A stretch of 64,000 bases of DNA, from positions 3,782,001 to 3,846,000 of the forward strand of contig NZ_CP139487.1 in assembly GCF_034259205.1 (NCBI RefSeq). The letters are read 5' to 3'. The first letter of the stretch is position 1; the number at the start of each line of letters is the position of its first letter. Of the stretch, positions 34,365 through 43,304 are shown one piece after another. The translations under genes and the position numbers were made by a program. This DNA is from Peredibacter starrii (GTDB taxonomy: Bacteria > Bdellovibrionota > Bacteriovoracia > Bacteriovoracales > Bacteriovoracaceae). The notes beneath the pieces were generated by a model, which did not search any database, was not told where the DNA came from, and saw only the letters and a list, made by a program, of their open reading frames with translations.

Positions 34365-34747
34365 GTAATCTCAAGTTGTTTTAGCTGAGCGGCGACCTTG
34401 TCCATTAAATCCATCATGGTAAAAGGCTTCTGAATAAAACCTAGAACTCCTTCTGGATAAGGTTGAGCGAAAGGAACATCACAGAAGCCACTACAAAAAA
34501 TAAAGTAGGGCGCATCACTTTGACTTTCTCGAATTCTTTTTAAAAGTTCAAGCCCACCGATACGTGGCATGACGAGATCACAAATCACTAAATCAATTTT
34601 TTCTTTTTCTAAGATTTCCAGAGCAGCGAGAGCACTTGCTGCTTTGAAGTGACGATATCCATAGTGCTCAAAGTACATGCCCATAACCGATAGCAATTCA
34701 GGTTGGTCATCAACGATGAGAATAACTGCGCGCTGTTTGATTTCCAT
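34361..34747 (-). CDS. Single-domain response regulator (receiver)
   Basis: 128 residues, receiver only. Acidic pocket D13-D14, phosphoacceptor D57 in LVICDLVMP, and the conserved Lys in GFIQKPF. There is no output domain, so it acts through protein contacts or as a phosphorelay intermediate. Upstream is a promoter TTGGAC-18-TTATAA whose -10 is seven bases before the ATG, with no ribosome-binding site. It overlaps the antiporter stop by four bases. Partner kinase is not adjacent; a sensor kinase lies at 51354 but no link is shown. Confidence 0.88.
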   Translation of the reverse strand: MEIKQRAVILIVDDQPELLSVMGMYFEHYGYRHFKAASALAALEILEKEKIDLVICDLVMPRIGGLELLKRIRESQSDAPYFIFCSGFCDVPFAQPYPEGVLGFIQKPFTMMDLMDKVAAQLKQLEIT

Positions 34748-34754
34748 GTTGGGC

Positions 34755-34784
34755 TTATAACAAGGAATTTCAACAGCAGTCCAA
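34755..34784 (-). promoter_or_regulatory. Promoter TTGGAC-18-TTATAA, leaderless placement, for the receiver gene
   Basis: On the minus strand TTGGAC (34784-34779), 18 bp, TTATAA (34760-34755), then GCCCAAC and the ATG at 34747. The best -35/-10 pair of the leaderless candidates together with the one at 31585. Confidence 0.5.
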
Positions 34785-34812
34785 TGACTTCTTTTCTAAT
34801 TTTTCTTAATAC

Positions 34813-35445
34813 TCACCACTTACAACCATTCTTCTTCATATAGCTGAGAATTCTAAAGATCTCATCGACTGAGGCCACAGCGCTACCGGCTTGATAGAGC
34901 TTCTTGTCTTCAGCTGAAGGCTCCATGAAAAAATTGTAGCTGGACTTATGGCCCTCTTTGGCCAGGTTTGCCAATCCTTCGAAGACATCTTCCCAGTCAG
35001 GCTTTGCTGATCGAGCATTCTTCATGAGGTCTTCGTAAGTTTCATTTTGATTTTGACTCTTAAATTCACATTTCACAGTTCGCTTGATTTTCTCATTCTC
35101 ATCCGCGAAGTATTCAATCTCCATAACATCTTTGACGGGCTGAACTCTTAAGACTTGCCCATCAACTTTGAATCCCACCAACCCCCAATCCAGCATTGGG
35201 AACTCATCTAGGGCCTTTTTGGTTTTTGATTCTTTGATGACCAGATCTTCAGTCATGATAAGATCACCCTCTTTTTGCATGCCTCCACCTTCAATCATAA
35301 GACCTTTAATTGCAGGAATTAGGGCAAAATCACCTTTCAATAATTCATCTTCGGACTGGGCCACTTTCTCTGGAACAGGGCCAGTTTTCTTGGCATCCTG
35401 ACAGCCAATTACAAGCAGCAAGGTAAACAAAAAGAAATATTTCAT
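34813..35445 (-). CDS. Hypothetical lipoprotein
   Basis: 210 residues. MKYFFLFTLLLVIGC is a lipoprotein signal with lipobox VIGC (Cys 15). The mature chain is acidic and lysine-rich, with beta segments around the middle (KIKRTVKCEFKSQ) and a helical C-terminus ending KKNGCKW. Three Cys in total including the lipidated one. AGGAGAACCCT precedes the ATG. No family recognised; single-gene unit, separated from the ABC transporter by a divergent promoter region. Confidence 0.7.
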   Translation of the reverse strand: MKYFFLFTLLLVIGCQDAKKTGPVPEKVAQSEDELLKGDFALIPAIKGLMIEGGGMQKEGDLIMTEDLVIKESKTKKALDEFPMLDWGLVGFKVDGQVLRVQPVKDVMEIEYFADENEKIKRTVKCEFKSQNQNETYEDLMKNARSAKPDWEDVFEGLANLAKEGHKSSYNFFMEPSAEDKKLYQAGSAVASVDEIFRILSYMKKNGCKW

Positions 35446-35536
35446 AGGGTTCTCCTATTCAAAATTATAGGTATTAGGCGGGGTTACCTCAAGAGCGCTC
35501 ACTCAAGTTTTTTAAAATTTAAGGTATGGACACCCA

Positions 35537-35555
35537 CCTCCCCTAAAATAGGAGG
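35537..35555 (+). promoter_or_regulatory. Hairpin that can mask the ABC-transporter ribosome-binding site
   Basis: CCTCC (35537-35541) is complementary to GGAGG (35551-35555), the Shine-Dalgarno just before the ATG at 35557, with a nine-base A-rich loop. The stem is short, so the effect may be modest. Confidence 0.35.
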
Positions 35556-35556
35556 A

Positions 35557-36423
35557 ATGAACATCATTGAAGTTAAAAACCTATCTATGGCATTTGGCGC
35601 TAACAAGGTCCTGGAAGACATCTCTTTCAATATTAAGAAAGGTTCGTTCACTGCACTGCTAGGGCAAAATGGATCCGGCAAGTCTACCATCTTGAACCTA
35701 CTGATGGGGCAATTGAAACTATCTAAGGGTGAATGCGAGCTATTCGGACAAGATATTAAAAAAGATCCTTATGAACTTAAAAATAAGATTGGTCTTGTTA
35801 CCGAGAAGATCCGCTTTGATTATCCAGAAACCATCCACAAATTCATGGCCGAATACGCCAAGCTCTTTAATCATTTTGATCTAGAGTACTTTTACAAACT
35901 AGCTCAAGATGTGAAGCTTGATCTTAGTAAGCAATTTGGTTCCTACTCCAGAGGTCAGAAGATGCAGATTGTCTTGATGTCTGCTCTCGCTCAAAAACCA
36001 GAATTACTACTTATTGACGAAGTCACTGCCGTTTTAGATGCCTATACCAGAAACTACTTCATAACATTATTAAGACAATTTACATCTCAAGGCGGGACAG
36101 TGATCATCACGACAAACATCGTGACAGAGGTTCAGTTCTATTGCTCAGACGTAATTTTCTTAAACAATAAGAAAATCAAATTCCAAACCGAGCTGGCCCA
36201 GATTAAATCTGATTTTAAAAAAATTAGAATCAAAGATGGAACCCATCCGGTGCTTCAGAAGAAAGATTGTATCTGGGCCGGGATTAATAGTGATGGTTCC
36301 CAGACATACCTTGTTTCCAAGGAAACTTTTAAATCATTAGATTTGAATGGCATCCATGAAGACAAGCGATCAATTACGCTGGAAGACCTTTATATCTATC
36401 ACAGTCAGAGTGAAGAGCTATGA
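35557..36423 (+). CDS. ABC transporter ATP-binding protein
   Basis: 288 residues. Walker A GQNGSGKST (about 38-46), signature YSRGQKMQ (about 130-137; SRGQ in place of LSGGQ), and Walker B LLLIDEV with the catalytic Glu (about 147-153). The C-terminal 70 residues extend past the core domain. It overlaps the next gene, a membrane protein, by ATGA, so they form a transporter pair. Its closest general type is the YtrB/CcmA-like ABC-2 group, where the partner lacks an ATPase domain. Substrate unknown. Confidence 0.9.
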   Translation: MNIIEVKNLSMAFGANKVLEDISFNIKKGSFTALLGQNGSGKSTILNLLMGQLKLSKGECELFGQDIKKDPYELKNKIGLVTEKIRFDYPETIHKFMAEYAKLFNHFDLEYFYKLAQDVKLDLSKQFGSYSRGQKMQIVLMSALAQKPELLLIDEVTAVLDAYTRNYFITLLRQFTSQGGTVIITTNIVTEVQFYCSDVIFLNNKKIKFQTELAQIKSDFKKIRIKDGTHPVLQKKDCIWAGINSDGSQTYLVSKETFKSLDLNGIHEDKRSITLEDLYIYHSQSEEL

Positions 36424-37646
36424 AAATACTTCATTTTTTTCTACCGAGAATATTCAAACTGATCCTGATGTATTTTCTGGCAGCAGTCGTTCTTTCATCA
36501 GTTCTTGCTTACCTTATGCCAAACTCAAGTTTTCTTCCGATCTTCATCATGTATCTCATATTCCCCATGCTCTCCTCTGTTTCACCCTCTATTACAGTTT
36601 CCGGGAATATTCATTGGTTGTTGATGACACCACATAAGAAGAGTCATCTTATCCTGATCAACGCGGCAGTAAATTCTATTAAGACGCTCCTGACTTTGAG
36701 TCTCCTTGGTCTGTATACGACAATCGTTTTCTGGAAAGAAGTCAAAGAGACCTGGGATGATTTCTTCATCCCATCGCCATCGGGAATGCCAGAACAATTC
36801 CTTCCTTCCGGATTCTTACTCGCGGCCCTTGTATTAGTAGCAGTCTTGATCGTCTTTCACTTTGGTATCTTCTCTTTTGATCAGAATAAACTGCAGGAAG
36901 CTCGTCAGTATAAAACGAGCGCAGAACGTAATAAACATTTCGCTTACATTTTTGGCGGATTAATAGGCGGGTCTATACTCATTCACTATACAGGAACTCT
37001 CCTGGATGCAGTTTCAGGTTATGTACCTTTTAACGTCCTGGGACCGTTTTTTTTAAGTCTCTTCATCACTATCTCTATCCTTGGGACCCTTGAAACGCTA
37101 AAAAGTTATTACTCTAGAAAGAAACTGGCCTTTATTGGGTTAATCATTTTTATGATCACCACGGTCTCGCTTTTTACGGTTTCGTTTCATCATTTAGAAA
37201 ACTCTGAAGTTGGTCTCTCTACACGAATTTCAGATATGGATAACTCAGGGATCTATGCTAAAAACTACCAAGATGAGATCACCCAAGAGCTGACTCAAGC
37301 AAAAGCAACTGTCTTACGCGAAGGTGATATAAATGTATTATTCGCTAAATCAGGACCAACTCTAAAGTTAGTTTATCAGCAGTGGGATCAGGACTGTAAA
37401 AGCAAAAGTAACTATAGCTGTCGTCTGGCCTTTTATGCAGAAGCTCTCGCTTCAAAAGATGCAACCCCCACTCGCTTGAGACTTTCATGTCCAAATGATA
37501 TTGAGAGTTGCTTTTTAGGGTATAGAAAAACGAAGTTTAATAAGGCAGAACAGGTTTACTATCGGGACAATATTCTCAAATATTGTGATGCCCCCTATAA
37601 TTCCAAACTAGAGTCATGCAAGAAATTTATCAGCAAAACGAATTAA
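36420..37646 (+). CDS. ABC transporter permease-like membrane protein
   Basis: 408 residues. Six or so hydrophobic helices lie in the first 270 residues (for example ILMYFLAAVVLSSVLAYLM, PFFLSLFITISILGTL and AFIGLIIFMITTVSLFTV). The C-terminal 140 residues form a soluble domain with six Cys (around DCKSKSNYSC, LSCPNDIESC, and YCDAPYNSKLESC) likely paired in disulfides, so probably periplasmic. This domain is unusual for an ABC-2 permease. It overlaps the ATPase start by 4 nt and the convergent hypothetical gene by 4 nt (TTAA). Substrate unknown. Confidence 0.75.
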   Translation: MKILHFFLPRIFKLILMYFLAAVVLSSVLAYLMPNSSFLPIFIMYLIFPMLSSVSPSITVSGNIHWLLMTPHKKSHLILINAAVNSIKTLLTLSLLGLYTTIVFWKEVKETWDDFFIPSPSGMPEQFLPSGFLLAALVLVAVLIVFHFGIFSFDQNKLQEARQYKTSAERNKHFAYIFGGLIGGSILIHYTGTLLDAVSGYVPFNVLGPFFLSLFITISILGTLETLKSYYSRKKLAFIGLIIFMITTVSLFTVSFHHLENSEVGLSTRISDMDNSGIYAKNYQDEITQELTQAKATVLREGDINVLFAKSGPTLKLVYQQWDQDCKSKSNYSCRLAFYAEALASKDATPTRLRLSCPNDIESCFLGYRKTKFNKAEQVYYRDNILKYCDAPYNSKLESCKKFISKTN

Positions 37647-38002
37647 TGATCGTTATAGAAGTCCTTCGCCTTCTTAACCAGGTCCTTTAAGAAAGGTCTC
37701 ATACGCACTCTGACCTCCTTACTCGTGGCCTCTAGTAATTGGGCATTGTCGCCTTGAATATAAATCAATTGCTGAGAACGTTCACACCAGCGAATGCTCT
37801 CGGTATCGTTCACACTCATCGTAATATCAGGAATGCCATCACGAAACATCAGGCTAAGTAAGCGAATATCTCTTTGAGCTTCATTGGCCTTTACCGTGAG
37901 TTCTTTGTCCTCTCTGATCCTGGCCTTTTTCATATCAAACAGTTCTACCAATTCATTTGATAGAGAATCTGTCATTTCACTGCTCTTCTGTTGTTCTGCC
38001 AT
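37643..38002 (-). CDS. Hypothetical cytoplasmic protein
   Basis: 119 residues with no signal or membrane segment. Charged N-terminal half (LFDMKKARIREDKELTVKAN), then a predicted beta pair around IPDITMSVNDTESIRWCERSQQLIYIQG and a lysine-rich C-terminus. AGGAGGAAC lies directly before the ATG, giving a strong ribosome-binding site. I do not recognise a family. The stop overlaps the convergent permease stop. Confidence 0.7.
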   Translation of the reverse strand: MAEQQKSSEMTDSLSNELVELFDMKKARIREDKELTVKANEAQRDIRLLSLMFRDGIPDITMSVNDTESIRWCERSQQLIYIQGDNAQLLEATSKEVRVRMRPFLKDLVKKAKDFYNDH

Positions 38003-38368
38003 AAGTTCCTCCTAATAAAACCTTCGAGGATTACTTTTTGCCACAGAGAATTTTTTGAATCATGCTAGGAAAGATATGCCGAAACAAAAAGCTCTGATCA
38101 ATAGACAGGTGAAGTACTAGAAATTCTCCAATACTCCTAAAAAGTGCAATGAGTATGGATTGTGGAAAATGGGCCTCCACAGTTTCATTCCAATCGTAAA
38201 AAACTTTTTTTACTGCCCAGGAATGCTCAGTTTAACTCATTGAAAAGATTTAGGCCGATTGGATTAAAGCCCAAATTATCAATAGGATACATCCATAAAC
38301 CCGACCCGATTATATTAGTATAGGTTTTGCTGACATATTCCGATACGCCATAGGTAAAGGTAGGAACC
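38003..38368. other. Gene-free stretch between divergent genes
   Basis: About 365 bases without a convincing gene. It has a small inverted repeat TGTGGA/TCCACA (38161-38166 and 38176-38181) and an A/T palindrome GTAAAAAA/TTTTTTAC (38196-38213), which together look like a possible small-RNA 3' end, but no promoter could be paired with it. The last 20 bases carry the ribosome-binding site AGGTAGGA of the next gene. Confidence 0.4.
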
Positions 38369-39952
38369 TTGATTAAACTTATCGCCGCACTAGTATTCCT
38401 GTGCTCGTTTACGAGCTGGTCTCAGACCAGCACCGGTCGACACGCGTGGAAGGTGACTAATAAGTACGGGAAGGTACAACTCCTGACTGGATACCAGGTC
38501 TTCTATAATGAGCTGTCTCAAAAAGAAGCGGCCACATACGAAGAATGGAAACTCAGACAAACAACGATGTGGCAGTTTCTTATAAATGAGGCCTGGGCCA
38601 CTGAAGGCATGAACTGTATTTATGCGGGTTGGCCTTCAAAGCGTGTAAGCAATCTGTGTTCTTCTCCTGGTCGAAATAATCCCGATTATGACAACGGACC
38701 TTGCTCATCAAATCAGATGCATTGTCAGCCAATGATGTTCGGTAAGGGTCTTTGTGTACCTACGGGAACTCAACAACAGAGAAGTCTAGCTTTCTCAAAC
38801 TGTACAAAGAAATTCGCGGCCTCTAAAAAAACCATGGAAGACGTGGTGAATGAAGTGAAGGCCGATAATAAAGAGGCCCAACTCCTCGAGCTCATGGATT
38901 TCGCGGACAAGATTTGTACTGAAGGAAAACAGGCCTCAACTCCTATGTGTACTCGCTTGAAGGCAACTGTTGGGAAGCTTCGTCACTTTGATGTGAAACC
39001 AAAAGAAGAAAAGAAGCCTGAAACAAAACCTGAAGAAACTAAGCCAGATGAGAAAAAGCCCGAAGAAACAAAACCAGACGAAACAGAAATTGTTGTAAAA
39101 ACTGAGCCTATTGTTGTGATTGATGGCGAGAAAGTGATTGATGAAGAGCAGAAGAAAGTTCTCATTGAGTCAGTTGAGCTGGTTAATAAAGGTATTGTCG
39201 AAATTAAAGAAGAAGTTTCAATCATTGATTGTCCTCCGGAGACAAAGGGAAAACCTTTTGATCGTGAGGAACCTCGTCCGATTAAACTTGAATATACGAC
39301 TTCACGTCCAGGTTCAGATAAAGCTTGGGACATGACCTATATGAAAGATCAAAACGAATCTGATCTTCGTCCGACAGGCTTCGTTCTCTCAAACGTGGGC
39401 CCGAATAAAATTGCCGGCACTCCGCTTGATCCAGAAGAAAAAGTTATGCGTGAATGGCGTTTCGTGAGTGAGGATAATTCTCAACAAGAGACTTATCTTT
39501 GGGTCACAGATGATGCTGGTTCAGGAAGACTTTCTCAACTCATGGAATCAGTAGTGATGCTTATCCCAAGAAGAATGAAACCAGACGTTGCAGTGATCAA
39601 TGGTGACGTCCATGTGACTCTCGCGACGGGTGAGAAAGTGGTCTTTGATAAAGAAACGAAAGAAGTAAAGGCCGGCGTAATTAAAGAAAGACCAGTGGAT
39701 TTAAATCCTGATCGCTTTCAGCGTAAGCCAGCCCCTCTTGATTATGCAGGTTCCGGCATCAGCATCCGAGTAGATCGTCGAGGTGAAGACCCTCGCTTGA
39801 TCAAAGGTAATGCCGTTATTACCCAAAATGGTAAGAAGTGCGAAGTTCCGGCCGGACAACTCTGGGGTGGAGACACATCATTCCGTTACAAGAACGATAA
39901 CGATCTGGTGAATTTCCTCAACCGTAAGTGCGGAAATAAGTTCAGTATCTAG
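38369..39952 (+). CDS. Large secreted Cys- and Lys/Glu/Pro-rich hypothetical protein
   Basis: 527 residues from a TTG start preceded by AGGTAGGA; no ATG is in a better position. Signal MIKLIAALVFLCSFTSWS. The N-terminal domain (about 20-210) has a Cys cluster (CIYAGWPS, LCSSPG, GPCSSNQMHCQPMMFG, LCVPTG), likely disulfide bonded. A low-complexity PEETKP/PDEKK linker (about 212-242) leads to a C-terminal domain (about 243-527) without obvious repeats. The overall form (signal, Cys domain, spacer, second domain) suits a periplasmic or surface protein. The 3' end overlaps the convergent cbpM stop (CTAG). Not recognised. Confidence 0.7.
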   Translation: MIKLIAALVFLCSFTSWSQTSTGRHAWKVTNKYGKVQLLTGYQVFYNELSQKEAATYEEWKLRQTTMWQFLINEAWATEGMNCIYAGWPSKRVSNLCSSPGRNNPDYDNGPCSSNQMHCQPMMFGKGLCVPTGTQQQRSLAFSNCTKKFAASKKTMEDVVNEVKADNKEAQLLELMDFADKICTEGKQASTPMCTRLKATVGKLRHFDVKPKEEKKPETKPEETKPDEKKPEETKPDETEIVVKTEPIVVIDGEKVIDEEQKKVLIESVELVNKGIVEIKEEVSIIDCPPETKGKPFDREEPRPIKLEYTTSRPGSDKAWDMTYMKDQNESDLRPTGFVLSNVGPNKIAGTPLDPEEKVMREWRFVSEDNSQQETYLWVTDDAGSGRLSQLMESVVMLIPRRMKPDVAVINGDVHVTLATGEKVVFDKETKEVKAGVIKERPVDLNPDRFQRKPAPLDYAGSGISIRVDRRGEDPRLIKGNAVITQNGKKCEVPAGQLWGGDTSFRYKNDNDLVNFLNRKCGNKFSI

Positions 39953-40212
39953 GATTCAATTTCTCTTCTGTATGATCTAAATGCATTCAACTGATCTATT
40001 AAATGCAGGATGATTGGTATCGCCTCATCATTCACGCCAAATTCATTTTTAAGCTCCACAATGAGTTTTATACGTGCCACATCTTCATCATCGAATACAC
40101 TGTGTTCGCGATCGATGGGATGAAGCCACTCCTCTTCAATGAAGTGCAGAATGATCTCCTGAGAGGTTCCGCACATAACACATACTTCTTCTATGCGACG
40201 TCTGAGCTTCAT
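39949..40212 (-). CDS. cbpM: Chaperone-modulator CbpM family protein
   Basis: 87 residues with a MerR-like helix-turn-helix start: RIEEVCVMCGTSQEIILHFIEEEWLHPI, then VFDDEDVARIKLIVELKNEFGVNDEAIPIILHLIDQL, which is the CbpM pattern. CbpM binds the J domain of CbpA and inhibits both its DNA binding and its co-chaperone activity. The start overlaps the end of cbpA by ATGA, confirming the pair. The stop overlaps the convergent large secreted gene by 4 nt. Confidence 0.88.
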   Translation of the reverse strand: MKLRRRIEEVCVMCGTSQEIILHFIEEEWLHPIDREHSVFDDEDVARIKLIVELKNEFGVNDEAIPIILHLIDQLNAFRSYRREIES

Positions 40213-41138
40213 ACCGATGTCCTTGGATCGTAAGCAAATTTTTCGGCCAATGGCTTGATCGCCTCGACCAACTCAGGAGATGGATGCTTAGGGACAACTA
40301 CTTTAAGTGCCACCAGAAGATTTCCACGTGACTCTCCACTGCCCGCACCTTTTCCTTTCACTCTCATTTTCGTACCACTTGAACTTCCAGACGGAACTTT
40401 TAACATGACAGTGCCATCCAGAGTTTTGACTGGTACTTCACCACCTACTAATGCCTCAAACAGACTGATTGCGACCTCGGTTTCAATGTCTTTGCCAGAG
40501 CGCTTGAAACCTTCTTTGGGTTTTATTTTGATTTCTAAATATAAATCACCCGCAGGAGCATTTCCCATTCCGGGACTACCCTGACCGGTGAAGCGAAGTT
40601 TTTTTCCTTCTTCAATTCCTGCAGGGATTTTTACCTGCAACTTTTTTCCATTCGGTAATGTGATAATTCTTTCAGCCCCCAAAGCGGCCTCTTCAAATTC
40701 AACTTCAATTTGAAAGAGTTGATCTTCACCCGGAAAACCTCCGCGCGCCTGACCTCTTTGACCGCGCTTTCCTCTTGAACCAAACAATGCTTCAAAAAGA
40801 TCTTCGTCACCCATATCGTCCTGAAACGAATACGTGTAACGTCCACCATCGCTTCCCTCTTGGGTGTTATAATAAAATGGTCCGCGTCTTTGCTTAAAGG
40901 CCTCCTCATATCTCGCTTGTTCATGCTCCTGAGTTTCGCCTCGATCAAACTTTGCTTTTGCTTCAGGAGTTCCGATTAAATCAAAAGCGTGTGAGGCCTC
41001 TTTAAATTTTTTTTCAGCTTCTTTGTTTCCTGGATTCAAATCAGGATGATGTTTTTTAGCGAGAGCGCGATAGGCCTTTTTTATTTCATCTTGAGTGGCA
41101 GTTTTAGAGACACCCAAGGCCGCATATGGATCAAACAT
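40209..41138 (-). CDS. cbpA: DnaJ-class co-chaperone CbpA
   Basis: 309 residues from the ATG at 41138, which GGAGGAAAT precedes; an upstream in-frame start (41186) would add a polar non-conserved tail. J domain at the N-terminus (about 1-65) with HHPDLNPG carrying HPD, a Gly-rich linker (around RGPFYYNTQEG to GKRGQRGQARGG), and two C-terminal substrate domains (about 115-300; LFQIEVEFEEAALGAE, GKKLRFTGQGSPG). It has no Cys zinc-finger, so it is CbpA-like rather than DnaJ. It feeds clients to DnaK. Coupled to cbpM. Confidence 0.93.
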   Translation of the reverse strand: MFDPYAALGVSKTATQDEIKKAYRALAKKHHPDLNPGNKEAEKKFKEASHAFDLIGTPEAKAKFDRGETQEHEQARYEEAFKQRRGPFYYNTQEGSDGGRYTYSFQDDMGDEDLFEALFGSRGKRGQRGQARGGFPGEDQLFQIEVEFEEAALGAERIITLPNGKKLQVKIPAGIEEGKKLRFTGQGSPGMGNAPAGDLYLEIKIKPKEGFKRSGKDIETEVAISLFEALVGGEVPVKTLDGTVMLKVPSGSSSGTKMRVKGKGAGSGESRGNLLVALKVVVPKHPSPELVEAIKPLAEKFAYDPRTSV

Positions 41139-41254
41139 GGGATTTCCTCCACTTGCATTTTCAGATTGCTCAGAGAGCAATGACACGACCTAGATTGTCA
41201 CAAATTAATCCATATTAACGTCTTAGAGCTGTTTCCCTATCAAAGAATAAGGAC

Positions 41255-41260
41255 TATACT
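41255..41260 (+). promoter_or_regulatory. -10 TATACT placed for a leaderless transcript of the TauE gene
   Basis: TATACT is followed by six bases (CGACTC) and the ATG at 41267, with no Shine-Dalgarno. The -35 region is weak. Confidence 0.45.
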
Positions 41261-41266
41261 CGACTC

Positions 41267-42085
41267 ATGTATTCTATTCTCCTACTTGTAATCTCAGTTT
41301 TTGGTGGATTTCTTGGTGCTCTGTTAGGTCTAGGAGGCGGTGTTATTGTTGTTTCAGCTCTGACACTTTTCTTCGGAGTTGATATTCGTTACGCCATTGC
41401 CGCCAGTCTTATTTCCATCATCGCAACTTCCTCTGGGGCCGCTGCAAGTTTCTTGAAAGATCATCTAACGAATTTACGTCTGGCAGTTCTTTTAGAGGTT
41501 GGTACTGTTTTCGGAGCGATTGCAGGTTTTTTTATTTCTTCTTACATTCAATCAAAGTGGCTCTTCTTTTTATTTGGTGGCTTCCTTCTCTTCTCGGCCA
41601 TCTCAATGCTGAAGAAAAAAGGAGATTCTCGAGCTGAAGTGAATCATCCATGGTCAGAGAAATTAAACTTGGGTGGAAAATTTAACAATGAAGTTGGCGA
41701 ACTTGTTCATTATCATGTAGCAAACGTTCCGCTTGGACTATTTGTTATGTTCTTCGCTGGAATTTTCTCCGCACTACTTGGTATCGGAAGCGGTATCTTC
41801 AAAGTGATGGCAATGGATGGAGCGATGAAAATTCCGATGAAAATTTCATCAGCAACTTCTAACTTCATGATTGGTGTGACCGCAACTGCAAGTGCCGGCG
41901 CTTATCTCATGAAAGGTGATATTCGTCCGGAAATTGCTTGTCCAGTTTCTCTTGGAATTATTATTGGTTCATTTGTTGGTGCTAGAGTCATGCCGAAAAT
42001 GCCGGCCGATAAGATCAGAAAAATCTTTGTTGTTGTACTTGTTGCAGTGGCAATTCAGATGGTGATGAAAGGATTTAAAGCATGA
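41267..42085 (+). CDS. TauE/SafE family membrane transporter
   Basis: 272 residues with about eight hydrophobic helices. The N-terminal repeat FGGFLGALLGLGGGVIVV and the C-terminal GIFSALLGIGSGIFKV are the paired glycine-rich signatures of the TauE/SafE (DUF81) family, followed by KISSATSNFMIGVTATASAGAYL. Members are thought to export sulfite, sulfoacetate or related sulfonates. It overlaps the DUF1634 gene by ATGA; the TauE-DUF1634 pairing is common. TATACT lies 12 bases before the ATG. Confidence 0.9.
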   Translation: MYSILLLVISVFGGFLGALLGLGGGVIVVSALTLFFGVDIRYAIAASLISIIATSSGAAASFLKDHLTNLRLAVLLEVGTVFGAIAGFFISSYIQSKWLFFLFGGFLLFSAISMLKKKGDSRAEVNHPWSEKLNLGGKFNNEVGELVHYHVANVPLGLFVMFFAGIFSALLGIGSGIFKVMAMDGAMKIPMKISSATSNFMIGVTATASAGAYLMKGDIRPEIACPVSLGIIIGSFVGARVMPKMPADKIRKIFVVVLVAVAIQMVMKGFKA

Positions 42086-42447
42086 ACGAAATTGAATCAT
42101 TAGAACTTAAAATTTCTAAATTTCTTCGTGTCGGTGTTTTAGTTGCCGCTGCCTTCATGTTCGTAGGTTGGATGATGCAATTTAAACTAACGGCGAATCC
42201 ATTCTTTAACTTCTCTACTTACGATCAGATTCCATTCATGGACATGATTCAACATCATATTATGCGCAAGAATTATGGTGCGCTCATTTCTTATTTCGGT
42301 CTCATTGTACTCATTAGTCTTCCACTGATTCGCGTAACACTAACTGGATTTCTATTCTTGAAACAAAAAGAATATGTTCTGGCCGGTGTCGCCTTCTTGG
42401 TTTTGTTTGGTCTTATTATCAGCTTTGTTTTCGGATTCGAGCACTAA
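42082..42447 (+). CDS. DUF1634 small membrane protein
   Basis: 121 residues with three hydrophobic helices (LRVGVLVAAAFMFVGWMM, LISYFGLIVLISLPLIRV, VLAGVAFLVLFGLIISFVFG). The start IESLELKISKFLRVGVLVAAA matches DUF1634 proteins, which are regularly encoded right after TauE/SafE transporters and are presumed auxiliary subunits. It overlaps TauE by 4 nt and the convergent sterol-desaturase-like gene by 4 nt (CTAA). Confidence 0.8.
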   Translation: MNEIESLELKISKFLRVGVLVAAAFMFVGWMMQFKLTANPFFNFSTYDQIPFMDMIQHHIMRKNYGALISYFGLIVLISLPLIRVTLTGFLFLKQKEYVLAGVAFLVLFGLIISFVFGFEH

Positions 42448-43199
42448 AGCCCAATCATCATTCGCCAGTTCTTAGGCTTCTCTTTTAGACCGTACTTAAA
42501 GTCCGGACGGATTTTTTTAGGATCAACATAGCTTCCAAAGAGTCGGTCCCAAAACGTAAATACGTTTCCGAAATTCTTATTCTGAGTTCCCATCTGTGAA
42601 TGATGGGGATGATGAAAGTCTGGAGTTACAAACACCCAATGAAGTGGCATCCACTTAGGAAGAGCTAGATTAGAATGAGTGAAGAGGTTTGATACCGCTC
42701 CTACCCCAAATCCAATTCCAAGCTCCAGTGGAGTGAATTTGAAAATATAAAACCCTACTAAGACTTGAGGGAACGCATAGATAAATGCATGCATGAAGCT
42801 AGTTCTAAAACCCGAGAACCAATAGAGGGCCTCTGCAGAATGATGCCACTGATGAGTTCTCCAGAGAAAACCACCTTTATGCATAAAGCGATGAATCCAA
42901 TACAGCATGAAATCTGAAATAAGATGGGCACCGATAAGCTTCAAGAAAAAGGGCCATGTCAAAGTTGCTTCTAAAAGACCCAACGTTTTAAATCCAATCG
43001 AATCATAAAAAAATGGAACCACAAAACGAGAGAAGTTCACACTTATCGCGAGAAACACAAACGCCAGAATATCAGTTTTCAAATGCGCCTTAGCATCCAG
43101 AGTTGCATGCTTTGGTGCCAACCTCTCCATGACAAAAAAGAACAGGGCAAATGCCACAAGGATGATGGTTTCGATGTCTTGGTATTTCAGTGCTTCCAT
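42444..43199 (-). CDS. Sterol desaturase / fatty-acid hydroxylase superfamily protein
   Basis: 251 residues from the ATG at 43199; an upstream in-frame reading adds an unlikely tail, and AGG precedes this ATG. The di-iron histidine boxes are HRFMH (103-107), HQWHH (116-120) and HHPHH near residue 195, the pattern of the superfamily. Four to five hydrophobic helices place it in the membrane. Such enzymes hydroxylate or desaturate lipids or carotenoids using O2. The stop overlaps DUF1634 by 4 nt. Confidence 0.88.
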   Translation of the reverse strand: MEALKYQDIETIILVAFALFFFVMERLAPKHATLDAKAHLKTDILAFVFLAISVNFSRFVVPFFYDSIGFKTLGLLEATLTWPFFLKLIGAHLISDFMLYWIHRFMHKGGFLWRTHQWHHSAEALYWFSGFRTSFMHAFIYAFPQVLVGFYIFKFTPLELGIGFGVGAVSNLFTHSNLALPKWMPLHWVFVTPDFHHPHHSQMGTQNKNFGNVFTFWDRLFGSYVDPKKIRPDFKYGLKEKPKNWRMMIGL

Positions 43200-43304
43200 A
43201 TACCTAAATTCTAGCCGCGACTGAATCCTTGCGAAGTGTGGAAAAACTGTCCCGGTCCCATGTAGGGGCATTCTTTGATAAACTGATAAGGACAGGAGGA
43301 AAGC

